Part shown: piece by piece, positions 51,759 to 61,024 of the stretch | How the letters are laid out: every line of letters begins with the position of its first letter | Position numbering within the stretch: position 1 is the stretch's first letter | Assembly: GCF_013377905.1 (NCBI RefSeq) | Contig: NZ_JABKAV010000009.1 | Coordinates: 39,378 to 103,377, forward strand | Source: Hymenobacter terrestris | GTDB lineage: Bacteria > Bacteroidota > Bacteroidia > Cytophagales > Hymenobacteraceae | Direction of reading: 5' to 3' | Length of the DNA: 64,000 nt | Notes under the pieces: generated by a model | The model's database searches: none | What the model saw: only the letters and a program-made list of their open reading frames with translations | What the model was told of the DNA's origin: nothing | Program-made: the position numbers and the translations under genes

Positions 51759-54380
51759 TTACGCACTCACCGCGGATGCCTTCACCCACTCCTTATAATC
51801 GCACCCGTAAGCAAAATTTGGACAACCATAAAACGCCCATGGAACGCCCTTAGTGCTTATTCCGGTCCGTTTTACCAACTCTGCTGTCCGGCATTCCGGG
51901 CATTGCCGCCCCAGTTGCTGCCCCGGCGCCCCGCCATTTTGTGCCTCCAGCTCCCTGACGAACTTCGACTTAAACGCCGGGTCCGTCACCAGAAACACTT
52001 GCTCTTTTGCCCGCGTCAGCGCTACATAGAACAACCGCCGTTCTTCCCCATTCGCAAACTGGTCGGCAGCACTCAGCACCAGGCCCAGCGCCGGATCGTC
52101 CGCCATTTCCGACGGAAAGCCCAACCGGCCGGAATTGCAGTTCAGTACGATAACAATATCGGCCTCCAGACCCTTCGATCTATGCACCGTCAGAAAGGGC
52201 AAATGCAACGTTTGGGGGTTGCCAGCACCATCCAAATAGGCATACCGCACGGTGCGGCGGCTGGCATCAATGGTAAAGGAGCGCGTCGTGTTCTTCAGCC
52301 GATTCAAGTCGAACGAGTACCGCCCCAACAACAGGAACTCCTTTTGGTGCAAGTCCGGAACTGTAGCAATCAGCTCGTCCAGCAGGTCGCGTAGCACTGT
52401 CGTGTCATCCTGCTGAGCCGCCGTGTACACCACCCGATGCGTTGTTTTCTTACCCGGGCTACCACTCTGCAGCTGTTTGGGCGTCTGGTTTGGGTTTTGG
52501 GTGATAAAGGTGCTAGAGTCGCTTATTAGGGGTTCGTGGAAGCGGTATGTCGTTTCAATCTTCGACAGCAAGCTATAGCCGAACTTCTCAGAGAAGTTCT
52601 TGAAAAGCGACAGGTCACTGCCCGCAAAACGGTAAATCGATTGCCAGTCATCCCCCACGCAGAACAGCTTGGTGGCCGGGTGCCGCTCGGTCAGCGCCCG
52701 GATAAGCTGGTAGCGCCCCTGAGAAATGTCCTGAAACTCGTCGATGATAATATAGTCGAACCGCTGGTCGTATTCCCCGCTTCGCACGTAGCCCGCGGCC
52801 CGGTTGATAAGGTCGTTGAAGTCTATTTCCTGCCGGCGCGCCAGCTCCCCGGCATAATGTTCAAACAGCGGCTCCACCACCTGCAAAAACTGCCGGTTGC
52901 GCTTCATCTGGACGATATCGGTGCCTCGTTCATTGCGTTGCCGCACTTGGTCAACCGTGTAATTATTCGATTTCAGGTGACCAATAAACGTGCGCAGCAG
53001 GGTCTGAAAGCCGCTGACCTCGTCCGCCGCCGCCGCCGAAATGATAGCCCAGGTTTCGGCCGCGGTTTTGGGCTGCAGCCGAATGCCGTGTTGTACAAGC
53101 AGGTCGTACAGAAATCCGAGCAGTCGATCTTCAGACGCTTGATAACTGTAGGTCTCCAGCAGTAGCGTTCCGTAGGCTCGACTGGTTTGCCGGGCCCATT
53201 CCATCTTCTCCTGATAGCGGGCGCGCGCATCCGCCACGCTCTGGCCTTCCTTGGCAAAAAAGGCCGGCACATTCCCCGCCCGGTCTACTCCAAAATGCTC
53301 CAGGTAGATACGCTGCCCATCCTGCATAATGGTGAAATCTGGCTTCCATTGCGCGTGCTGAGCCGTCGCCGTGCGGTGCTCATAAGGTGCCTCGTACTGA
53401 TACTCGACGTTATGTAAAAGCAGGAAATTGGCAATGCGGCACTCCTCCACACTCTTCACCGTCTCCCGCTTATAGGTGGTTTTGCCGTTGCTCTCCCGGC
53501 CCACCGTTTTGTACGACCGGAAGTTGAAGTCCTGCAGGTGTTGGATGTACTCCCCCTGGCTACGGAATTCCTCGTTGGGCTTGCGGGGCTTTAGCTCATA
53601 CAGGAAGAAATCAACCAGCAGCTCGGTATAGGCCGGCTGCTGCATCAGTTCCTGCAGGGCCCCCGTCAGAAACCCGTCGAGCTGGCTTTCATCATAGAGC
53701 GACGGCTGCTGCCGTTCCACCGTTCCGATAATGTCCTTCCCAAACTTGTGGAAGGTGCGGGGTTGAATGCCCGCAATGCCAATGCGCTCAGCCAGCGTCG
53801 TCGCCGACTGGTTGGTAAACGAAATAAGCAAAATCCTGTCGGGCGCAATTCGGTACCGATCCAGCACGTACTGCACCTTCCCCACGATGGTCGTCGTCTT
53901 CCCCGAACCCGCCCCGGCCACGACCAGGTTGTTGTCCTCATCACTGACGATAGCCGTCCGCTGCTGCACGTCCAGGCTCCGCCCTTCCACCTGGCTAAAC
54001 AGGGCGTCATAGCGCGCCAACTCTTGCGGGATGAAAGCCTGGTTGAATTCCGCCCGGATAGCTTCCCCCCGCTGGTGGTAATCCAGAAAGCTCCCGACCC
54101 TGCTTTTCTCCAGTCCCGACAACTCACTATTCTGGTACTGATAAGCCGCCACGCTCCGGCCCAGCGCCTCATATTGTGTCTGCCACACCTGGCGGGTATG
54201 GTTGGCGAAGTAGCCGGCCTCGGGCGAGATGTAGCCGCTAAAGGCTCTTTCTGCCTGCTCGATTTCAACCAACAAGAGGCGCAGGTGCGTGGTATTCCTT
54301 TGCCGCTTAGCCTGTTTGGCCTGCTGGAAAAAGACAAGCAATAATACAAGCAGAGCGCCGAGTATCAGGTAGTATAGCAT
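51759..54380 (-). CDS. Membrane-anchored UvrD/HelD-like helicase with nuclease-like insert
   Basis: An 873-residue helicase of the UvrD/helicase IV type. The N-terminus has a transmembrane segment (MLYYLILGALLVLLLVFFQ). Walker A GAGSGKTTTIVGK (156-168) and motifs II-VI (FDYIIIDEFQDIS, GDDWQSIYRFAG, TVHRSKGLEADIVIVL) are intact. A segment in the 1B/2B region (HAQWKPDFTIMQDGQRIYLEHFGV) resembles the VSR-like nuclease insertion of some helicase IV proteins. The C-terminus has a topoisomerase-type zinc finger (CPECRTAE ... CPNFAYGCDYKEW). Role: DNA unwinding in defence or repair; partner unknown. Confidence 0.82.
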   Translation of the reverse strand: MLYYLILGALLVLLLVFFQQAKQAKRQRNTTHLRLLLVEIEQAERAFSGYISPEAGYFANHTRQVWQTQYEALGRSVAAYQYQNSELSGLEKSRVGSFLDYHQRGEAIRAEFNQAFIPQELARYDALFSQVEGRSLDVQQRTAIVSDEDNNLVVAGAGSGKTTTIVGKVQYVLDRYRIAPDRILLISFTNQSATTLAERIGIAGIQPRTFHKFGKDIIGTVERQQPSLYDESQLDGFLTGALQELMQQPAYTELLVDFFLYELKPRKPNEEFRSQGEYIQHLQDFNFRSYKTVGRESNGKTTYKRETVKSVEECRIANFLLLHNVEYQYEAPYEHRTATAQHAQWKPDFTIMQDGQRIYLEHFGVDRAGNVPAFFAKEGQSVADARARYQEKMEWARQTSRAYGTLLLETYSYQASEDRLLGFLYDLLVQHGIRLQPKTAAETWAIISAAAADEVSGFQTLLRTFIGHLKSNNYTVDQVRQRNERGTDIVQMKRNRQFLQVVEPLFEHYAGELARRQEIDFNDLINRAAGYVRSGEYDQRFDYIIIDEFQDISQGRYQLIRALTERHPATKLFCVGDDWQSIYRFAGSDLSLFKNFSEKFGYSLLSKIETTYRFHEPLISDSSTFITQNPNQTPKQLQSGSPGKKTTHRVVYTAAQQDDTTVLRDLLDELIATVPDLHQKEFLLLGRYSFDLNRLKNTTRSFTIDASRRTVRYAYLDGAGNPQTLHLPFLTVHRSKGLEADIVIVLNCNSGRLGFPSEMADDPALGLVLSAADQFANGEERRLFYVALTRAKEQVFLVTDPAFKSKFVRELEAQNGGAPGQQLGRQCPECRTAELVKRTGISTKGVPWAFYGCPNFAYGCDYKEWVKASAVSA

Positions 54381-54878
54381 ACGCTTAGATAGTTTTCCCT
54401 GAGCTCACCAACACGGGTTCAACATCGAGTAAGTTCTGCTAGTCAGGCAAAAACCAGACAAAGCTAAAGAGTGCCACCGCATATCTGCCGCTTCCTTCCT
54501 GCCCTCTATCCCTCGACCACCCATCACAACCCTCTTCAACTCCTGAGCAACAGGCTAGCCAGTTGGCTAAAAAGCCTGATACTTGGCCCGCAAGTATCTT
54601 AGCCTACGCCACCCTTCTTAAAAACATACTGAAGTTTTTTAGGAAGCAGCCAGCCAAGCGCAAAACAGAAAAGACTTCCACAAAAGCGGGGGATTTGAGG
54701 TGCGACCCACTGGCTTGCAAAACTGGCTGGGTCTGCACTGGTTGGTCTTTACCGTACTAATGCTGCACAAAATCGCCCCAACTTCTACTTTCTAAACAAC
54801 TTCAGTATCTAAAAAACGGATTTTATGTAATTTTTTCAGTATTATTATTGCAAATCTTCAGCCTAAATCAAAAAAATC
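54381..54878. other. Intergenic stretch with no recognised gene
   Basis: This 498-base region contains one open frame at 54563-54760 with unusual Lys/Thr-rich sequence, not convincing as a gene, and nothing similar to known RNAs. AT content rises after 54770, probably the promoter region of the gene at 54879. Confidence 0.4.
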
Positions 54879-55214
54879 ATGAACGAAGACAAAAAACAAT
54901 TTGGGAAAACTAACCCTCTATTCGCAAACCTGCCTAAAAATCCTAGTGGCAGTATAGTTCCTGCGGAAATCCCAGAAGAAATCCTGGGTACAAGATTCAT
55001 TGGGACTGGAGAAACTGAATTTGACGCTATGAATGAGGCTGATAAAAGAGCCTGTGCCCATGCTAAGAGCAACGTCACGTGTTTCCATCCTTCGCGACTT
55101 TATCCTCGCCGTAAGGAAGGCACTATATGGGTTGCCGAAGCGACGGCAGCTAACCATCAAGGCAGTTGTCCAGACCTAGATAGAAACAATAACTGCTGGA
55201 GTTACGAATATTAA
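54879..55214 (+). CDS. Small Cys-rich hypothetical protein
   Basis: A 111-residue protein (MNEDKKQFGKTNPLFANLPK...) encoded by AT-rich DNA. It is charged and soluble, with Cys residues in DKRACAHAKSNVTCFHPSRL and CPDLDRNNNCWSYE, which may bind a metal. I do not recognise the family. The start ATG at 54879 follows an AT-rich leader. A hairpin terminator of the downstream gene lies 80 bases on. Confidence 0.45.
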   Translation: MNEDKKQFGKTNPLFANLPKNPSGSIVPAEIPEEILGTRFIGTGETEFDAMNEADKRACAHAKSNVTCFHPSRLYPRRKEGTIWVAEATAANHQGSCPDLDRNNNCWSYEY

Positions 55215-55297
55215 AATTTCTGATAACGAATGCGCTTGGCTGGCTACTTTCTGAAAAGCTTCACTGACTGGCCCCGCACCAACTCCATCCTGCAGAC

Positions 55298-55337
55298 CAA
55301 AGAAACGCCACTTATACGCATAAGTGGCGTTTCTTTG
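55298..55337. terminator. Hairpin terminator
   Basis: An 18-bp perfect stem (caaagaaacgccacttat and complement) with a 4-base loop lies between the 54879 gene and the secreted nuclease gene. Confidence 0.85.
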
Positions 55338-55397
55338 CGCTTAAATAGCCGCGCCCTGGACTTGCTTTTCCCGCGCTTCCTGGTCTACTTTTCAGAA

Positions 55398-56249
55398 ATG
55401 CACAAACTACAACTGCCGGCTACGCTAGCCCTACTGCTACTGGCCACCGCCTGCTCCACTAAAGACCCCGCCCCAGTAACGCCTACCCAGCAGCTATCCG
55501 AGCACCTTATCCTCGGCAACCCCAGCGGCGCCATCCCCGACGTCAATCAGCCCACCAACTACCTGCTCAGCAAATCCCAGTACGCGCTGTCCTACCACCG
55601 CGACCGGGGCATCTCCACCTGGGTCAGCTGGCACCTCGACGCCACCTGGCGCGGCTCTGCTGCCCGCCAGGACGACTTCCGCGCCGATAATACCCTGCCC
55701 GCCGGCTGGTACCAAGTGCAGTCCGCCAGCTACACGGGCTCCGGCTTCGACCGCGGCCATCAGTGCCCCTCCGCCGACCGCACCAACACCGTGCCCGACA
55801 ACTCGACCACATTCCTGATGACCAACATGGTCCCCCAGGCTCCGCGCAACAACCAGCAGACGTGGGCTAACCTCGAAAACTACACCCGCACCTTCCTCAG
55901 CACCGGCAACGAGGTATATATCATTTGCGGCGCCTACGGCAAGGGCGGCACCGGCTCCAATGGCTTCCAAACCACCCTCGACCAGGGCCGCGTCACCGTG
56001 CCCGCCCGTCTCTGGAAAGTGGTGGTCGTCCTGCCCACCGGCGACAACGACGCCACCCGCGTCAGCTCCAGCACCCGCGTCATCGCCATCGACACGCCCA
56101 ACGACAATTCCATCAGCACCGATTGGAGCCAGTACCGCGTCAGCGTCGACGCCATTGAAGCCGCCACTGGCCTCGACCTGCTCTCGGCCGTTCCCGTGGC
56201 CGTGCAGCAGGTCGTGGAAGCCAGCGTGGACAAGGGCCCTGCCAACTAG
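55398..56249 (+). CDS. Secreted DNA/RNA non-specific endonuclease (NUC1 family)
   Basis: A 283-residue lipoprotein: MHKLQLPATLALLLLATAC is a signal with lipobox LATAC (Cys19). The catalytic DRGH signature is FDRGHQCPSADR, followed by the conserved Asn-rich SNMVPQ-like segment (LMTNMVPQAPRNNQQTW) of Serratia-type nucleases, with the catalytic metal-binding Asn. The ATG at 55398 was selected to place the signal peptide at the N-terminus. It is anchored in the envelope, so a role in nutrient or extracellular DNA degradation is more likely than immunity, despite its position in the cargo. Confidence 0.88.
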   Translation: MHKLQLPATLALLLLATACSTKDPAPVTPTQQLSEHLILGNPSGAIPDVNQPTNYLLSKSQYALSYHRDRGISTWVSWHLDATWRGSAARQDDFRADNTLPAGWYQVQSASYTGSGFDRGHQCPSADRTNTVPDNSTTFLMTNMVPQAPRNNQQTWANLENYTRTFLSTGNEVYIICGAYGKGGTGSNGFQTTLDQGRVTVPARLWKVVVVLPTGDNDATRVSSSTRVIAIDTPNDNSISTDWSQYRVSVDAIEAATGLDLLSAVPVAVQQVVEASVDKGPAN

Positions 56250-56267
56250 TTTTCCTAAGTTTAAAAA

Positions 56268-57185
56268 ATGAAAATCCTTCCTTCTCACAAGATCAGTGGC
56301 CAACTATTAGACGTTATTTTAGAAGCTCAAAAAGAGCTAGTGCTTGTTTCTCCATACGTTGATCTTTCCTACTCCAAGCAGGTTTCCAGTGCCTTAATAG
56401 CAGCGCGCAATCGGGGCGTTAGTATTGCATTCTACATCCGGCATGAGTCCTCGAACCTGAAAAGCAAAGAGCAAGTTGAGAACATTGGCATCATACCCCG
56501 GCTGGTTCCTAACCTGCATGCCAAGCTATACTTCAATGAGACGACTGGTATTATTGCTTCTTTAAACTTGCTGAGCAGTTCAATTGGCAACTCCATCGAA
56601 ATCGGAGGGCAGTTGGAAACCCCTGAAGAACTTGCCCAGTTGCGCCAGTTTGTTGCGCAATTCATCACGCCGCATGAAGTGGGTATATCTACACCCCAAG
56701 AAAAGGCTAAATCAACTGAACCACCAGCTGCACCCTCAGCGCTAAGTTGGGAAGAGAGGAAATTTCAGGAAAGGGAGTTTGGGGCCATCCTCGCTGATTA
56801 TTTAAGTGCAAACGTTGACCAAAATAGCTATGTCGAGGGGAACCAAGTAGGAGTGACTATTCGAGCCGTAGGAAACACATTCTCAGTTAAAATAGAAAGC
56901 AGCCTATTTACTTCTATTCAATTAGCTATACAAGGTATCGTCTCAAGTAAAGAAGCTGATCGATTTGCCGCTAGTTCTTCTAAGTATTACAAATTGAAAG
57001 ATTACAGTTATTTGATTCAACGTGGCGGCAGAGGAGTGTATGATCAGGTGCGGGCCGTCCGTAAAGTCAACCTATCCGCCAAATCATTCGACAAGCTCAC
57101 ATTTGATGAGAAGAAGCAGATGCTAACTGAAATATCAGATTTCCTTCTTGCTACTCAGGCATTCAAAGCTGACTACCGCAACTAA
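56268..57185 (+). CDS. PLD-family nuclease-like protein
   Basis: A 305-residue protein with a single phospholipase-D HKD-type motif: PNLHAKLYFNE (HxK) followed by IIASLNL, close to the HxK(x4)D(x6)GSxN pattern but with Glu for Asp and Ala for Gly, so activity is uncertain. Single-motif members act as dimers. The N-terminus has SPYVDLSYSKQVSSAL. The C-terminal ~150 residues are unassigned. The stop overlaps the next start by one base (TAATG), so it is coupled to the HNH gene. Confidence 0.6.
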   Translation: MKILPSHKISGQLLDVILEAQKELVLVSPYVDLSYSKQVSSALIAARNRGVSIAFYIRHESSNLKSKEQVENIGIIPRLVPNLHAKLYFNETTGIIASLNLLSSSIGNSIEIGGQLETPEELAQLRQFVAQFITPHEVGISTPQEKAKSTEPPAAPSALSWEERKFQEREFGAILADYLSANVDQNSYVEGNQVGVTIRAVGNTFSVKIESSLFTSIQLAIQGIVSSKEADRFAASSSKYYKLKDYSYLIQRGGRGVYDQVRAVRKVNLSAKSFDKLTFDEKKQMLTEISDFLLATQAFKADYRN

Positions 57186-58351
57186 TGCTCCCACTATCCG
57201 GCGACCAGGTCATTGCCACCATTCTCAAGCACGACGACAAGAAAACCAGCTACAAGATAGCCCTGCTACGGGCCCTCAACGATCTGGCCCTGCTCTATCC
57301 CGGCCTAGCACAAGCCGGACAGCCCGTCGCGGTGCCCCTCACGCGCCTGGCCGAGCTCTGGACGGCTTACTACTGGCCATTCGCCGACGAGCACCAGCCC
57401 ATCTACCAGGGCGCCCGTAACATCGTGCGTGGTCAGATCCGCAACGATATGTCCTTCCGCCCGGCCCTGACCGAGCTACGGCGGCAGTGGCAGGCCCGCG
57501 TGCAACTGCCCGCCCAACCCGCCGACGGCTTCTTCCTGCTCACCGAGATGCGCACCCCGCGCCGCCGGGCCACCTACGTGCCCGAACTGCAGCAGGCCTA
57601 CGCCCGGGCAGTGGCTGCCGCTGCTACAGCCATTCAAAAGCCCATTAAGCATGCCGGCCCAGGCCACTGGTCGGTCTTCGATAAGCCCGCCCGCCTCCGC
57701 CAGCTCCCGGCCCAGGTGCAGGCCCTGCCCGGCACCAACCCTCAGGATGCCTGCTTGGTTGTGCCCGCTACGTTGTGGGAAGCCTTCCACCGCCTCTCGC
57801 TCTACGTCGAAGCCCTCTGCCTGCACGAGTGGAGTCTGTTCACCGAAACCGTCACTCAGGCCACTGGCCAGCTCGTCACCCGCGGCCACGTCTACACCCT
57901 GCTCACCACCCGCCCCGACAACCGCCTCCCCCTAAAGTGGGAGCGCAACCAGGTCAATATCCTGCTCCACGAAAAAGGACCTTTTACCTGCCCCTGGACG
58001 CAAAACACCCTCTCCAGGCCCGAGCACTACGACCTCGACCACCTGCTGCCCCTTTCCCTATACCCCGTCAACGAGCTCTGGAACCTGCTGCCCGTCGACC
58101 GCCAGTTCAACCAGCGCATCAAGCGCGACCGGGTGCCCGACCACGCCCGCCTACTGGCGGCCGAGCCTCTGCTGGCGCTGGCCTACACCGCCTATCAACA
58201 GTCGGCCGGCCTTGGCACCGCCATCCACCAGGATGCCGCCCTACGCTTCCACGGCCTACTGCCCGGCCCGGCCTTCGCCGCCGACCTCGCCCACCACGCC
58301 ACCCGCTTCATCCACGACGTGGCCGAAGCCCGCTATATCCCGCGCTTCTAG
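57185..58351 (+). CDS. HNH endonuclease domain protein
   Basis: A 388-residue protein. The C-terminal third has the HNH core YDLDHLLPLSLYPVNELWNLLPVDRQFNQRI: D285/H286, the Asn in NLLP and later His/Arg as in HNH nucleases. The N-terminal 250 residues, Ala/Leu/Arg-rich, are not recognised and may be the specificity part. It starts in the stop codon of the PLD-like gene and is followed by ~150 bases before mcrB. GC content is high (~65%). Confidence 0.7.
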   Translation: MLPLSGDQVIATILKHDDKKTSYKIALLRALNDLALLYPGLAQAGQPVAVPLTRLAELWTAYYWPFADEHQPIYQGARNIVRGQIRNDMSFRPALTELRRQWQARVQLPAQPADGFFLLTEMRTPRRRATYVPELQQAYARAVAAAATAIQKPIKHAGPGHWSVFDKPARLRQLPAQVQALPGTNPQDACLVVPATLWEAFHRLSLYVEALCLHEWSLFTETVTQATGQLVTRGHVYTLLTTRPDNRLPLKWERNQVNILLHEKGPFTCPWTQNTLSRPEHYDLDHLLPLSLYPVNELWNLLPVDRQFNQRIKRDRVPDHARLLAAEPLLALAYTAYQQSAGLGTAIHQDAALRFHGLLPGPAFAADLAHHATRFIHDVAEARYIPRF

Positions 58352-58504
58352 CCAATACTTCACAGCCAACTATAGGGTAAGTTTCAAAAAAGACACCATG
58401 GCGCGCAAATAGGACACCATTAAAGCTGAAAGTTTGGCCGTTGCCCGTTGGTTTCCGACTTTCATGCTGCCCAAGCACTTCCCGCCGGGTACTATTCGCT
58501 GTTT

Positions 58505-61024
58505 ATGAGTTCTTATCTGGCTACCCAAGTAGCGGTGTACCGTCACCTGCTCACCCACCATGCTGCCGATTCTGGCTTCCGGTTTTCACTTCGCCAAAAG
58601 TTTAGTGTCGCCCCTGTTGCGTGGAAAGGCCTATTTATAGGTACCAATAGGTTGCCCAACAATCAGTACTTCGCGTTCACGCTATGGTATATTCCTATCG
58701 GATTTCCAGGTTCCGCTATGGACCTGCTCGACTACATTGTGCGGGTGAACCCTGATGGCACTTTTGGCCTCCGGGTAGAGCTATTTGTGGCAAAAGAGCG
58801 CCCCGCCGACCCTAAAGCCCAGTTCCATAAGAATACGTTGCCTTCCCTGGGGCTGTATGCTGCGCTAAAGGCCGTTGAGTGGCCCCAGGAGGTGAGTTGG
58901 GTTGAGGCCCCCGCTACCAACCGCATGTTGCAGCTCACTTACACCGTATCCCGCGACATCCCGACGCTGGACGCCCTGCTTTCAACCATTGATGCCACAC
59001 TGGCAGCGACCGTACCCGGCATCGACGAGGCGGTTGCGGCCCACGCCGCCCGCACGCCCCACTGGGAGGGGGGGCACCGGTTCACCCAAGAGCAGTTCGA
59101 CAACATGCGGCAACGGGCCGAGCTTCGCTGTGCTGATATGCTGGCCGGTAAATTCCCCGACCCTGCTCCCCGTCCCCGAGTCTACTGGAGCGCGCAAGTC
59201 GAGCTGCAGTCGGGGGCGACAGGCATTTGGAACCGCTACCGGGACCAGAGCGTCATCCGCCCCTTATTCGGACAGTTGGCCAACCCTTCCGAATTTGTAC
59301 GCCGACAACTGGAGGACGCCCGGCCTGATGACGTTGTCGTGGTGATTAGTGGGACGCGTCAGGTGCTGGGTGTAGGTATCCTAACAGGCCGCTTCGACTA
59401 CGACGCGCAGGATAATCTGCCTTTTTACTGCTCAGTCGAGTGGGTGCTCACGCAGCCGGTAGAGTTGAAAGGCAACCCGTTTCTGGTCCGAAGCCCTTGG
59501 TCTCGCACAACTAAATGGCTGGAAGTTCGGGCCGCCTACGCCCGTCTGACGTCGCAAAGGGCAGCCCTGGCCCGGCTGGCGGATAACGAAGTGGGCGGTA
59601 CCGCCGATGATGATGATGAAACTGGGATGATAGAGGACTCCGTTGTAGCGTACGACGAAGATGCGTCTGTGACGCCGGCTTATTGGTGGCTCAATATCAA
59701 CCCGAAATTCTGGAAGGTCGACGACTTTGAAGTTGGCCAGGAGCAGACCTGGACCACCCACAATGAGAAGGGAAATAAACGCAACGTCTATGCGTATTTT
59801 CAGCAGGTGCGCCCTGGCGACCTGGTTATCGGCTACGAAACAACACCTACCAAGCGCGTCAAAGCCATTCTGGAAATTACCGAGGCTGCCCACGCATCCG
59901 AGGAGGTAGAGGTAGAGGATGGACTTGGAACAAATAGTGCTGACCCCAAAAGCGAAATCATCACCCTACGCGTCAAAGAGTTTGTGCGCGAAGAACTGAC
60001 GCTGCAACAGCTGCAGCAGATGACCGAACTGGCGCAGTGCGAGCCGTTAGCCGCCAAAATGGGTAGCCTCTATCAGCTTACACCCGCCGAATTCACTGCT
60101 ATTTTCACCCGTGCCCAGCGCATAACAGCCCCAACGTTGCCCGCTTACACGCTGGCTGAGGCAGAGCAGGACCTCTTTCTGACCACCGATGCCATCAAAC
60201 ATTTGCAGGTGGCCCTCAAGCGCAAAAAGAACCTGATTGTGCAGGGCCCGCCCGGCGTGGGGAAAACGTACGTGGCCCGCCGCCTAGCTTGGCTTCAGAT
60301 GAAGGAGCAGGACAACCGCCGCGTGCAGCTGGTGCAGTTTCATCAGAGCTACAGCTACGAAGACTTTATCCGAGGCTGGCGCCCCACGGCCACGGGCGGT
60401 TTCGAATTGGCCAACGGGGTGTTTGTCGACTTTGTGCGCAAAGCGCAGCACGACCAAGCCCATGACTACTTCTTCATCATCGACGAAATCAACCGCGGCA
60501 ACCTAAGCAAGATTTTTGGCGAGCTGCTCATGCTCCTCGAAGCTGATAAGCGCAGTGAACAATACGCGCTACCACTCACTTACCGCAAAGAAGGCGAGTC
60601 GGCCTTCTACTTACCGCCCAATCTCTACGTCATCGGCACCATGAACACCGCCGACCGTAGCCTAGCCTTAGTAGATTATGCCCTGCGCCGCCGCTTTACC
60701 TTCGTCGACCTGGTGCCGCTGCTGGGCACTAAGCTGGTGCAGCATCTCGTAAGCCAACACATACCCGCCCACCTAGCAACGGAAGCAATCCAGCGCGTTG
60801 AGGCGCTGAATGAGACTATCCGCAAGGACAAAAACTTGGGCGATGGTTTTCTCATCGGACACAGCTATTTCTGCACGCCCCCCAATGGCGAAGGCCCCGC
60901 CGGCTGGTGGGACGCTATCATCCAGCACGACATCGCCCCGCTACTCCGGGAATATTGGTTTGACGATAAGGAACGGGCAACCAAAGCTATTGCGGCCCTC
61001 CAAGTGGACGTGCCTGGCGAATGA
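58505..61024 (+). CDS. mcrB: McrB-like GTPase with EVE domain
   Basis: An 839-residue modification-dependent restriction motor. The start was placed at the ATG at 58505 (MSSYLATQVAVYRHLL) rather than an upstream TTG. Residues ~1-200 are an unassigned specificity-like domain. Residues ~390-480 form an EVE (modified-base reading) domain: YWWLNINPKFWKVDDF and GYETTPTK. The AAA+ McrB core has GPPGVGKT (581-588), FFIIDEINRGNLSKIFGELL and IGTMNTADRSLALVDYALRRRF (~711 on), the McrB signature for GTP use. It overlaps mcrC by 4 bases. Confidence 0.9.
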   Translation: MSSYLATQVAVYRHLLTHHAADSGFRFSLRQKFSVAPVAWKGLFIGTNRLPNNQYFAFTLWYIPIGFPGSAMDLLDYIVRVNPDGTFGLRVELFVAKERPADPKAQFHKNTLPSLGLYAALKAVEWPQEVSWVEAPATNRMLQLTYTVSRDIPTLDALLSTIDATLAATVPGIDEAVAAHAARTPHWEGGHRFTQEQFDNMRQRAELRCADMLAGKFPDPAPRPRVYWSAQVELQSGATGIWNRYRDQSVIRPLFGQLANPSEFVRRQLEDARPDDVVVVISGTRQVLGVGILTGRFDYDAQDNLPFYCSVEWVLTQPVELKGNPFLVRSPWSRTTKWLEVRAAYARLTSQRAALARLADNEVGGTADDDDETGMIEDSVVAYDEDASVTPAYWWLNINPKFWKVDDFEVGQEQTWTTHNEKGNKRNVYAYFQQVRPGDLVIGYETTPTKRVKAILEITEAAHASEEVEVEDGLGTNSADPKSEIITLRVKEFVREELTLQQLQQMTELAQCEPLAAKMGSLYQLTPAEFTAIFTRAQRITAPTLPAYTLAEAEQDLFLTTDAIKHLQVALKRKKNLIVQGPPGVGKTYVARRLAWLQMKEQDNRRVQLVQFHQSYSYEDFIRGWRPTATGGFELANGVFVDFVRKAQHDQAHDYFFIIDEINRGNLSKIFGELLMLLEADKRSEQYALPLTYRKEGESAFYLPPNLYVIGTMNTADRSLALVDYALRRRFTFVDLVPLLGTKLVQHLVSQHIPAHLATEAIQRVEALNETIRKDKNLGDGFLIGHSYFCTPPNGEGPAGWWDAIIQHDIAPLLREYWFDDKERATKAIAALQVDVPGE

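Noticed and set aside
54563..54760. 65-codon open frame in an intergenic region
   Set aside because: Unsupported start, unusual Lys/Thr/Cys composition and no neighbours; codon use does not match.
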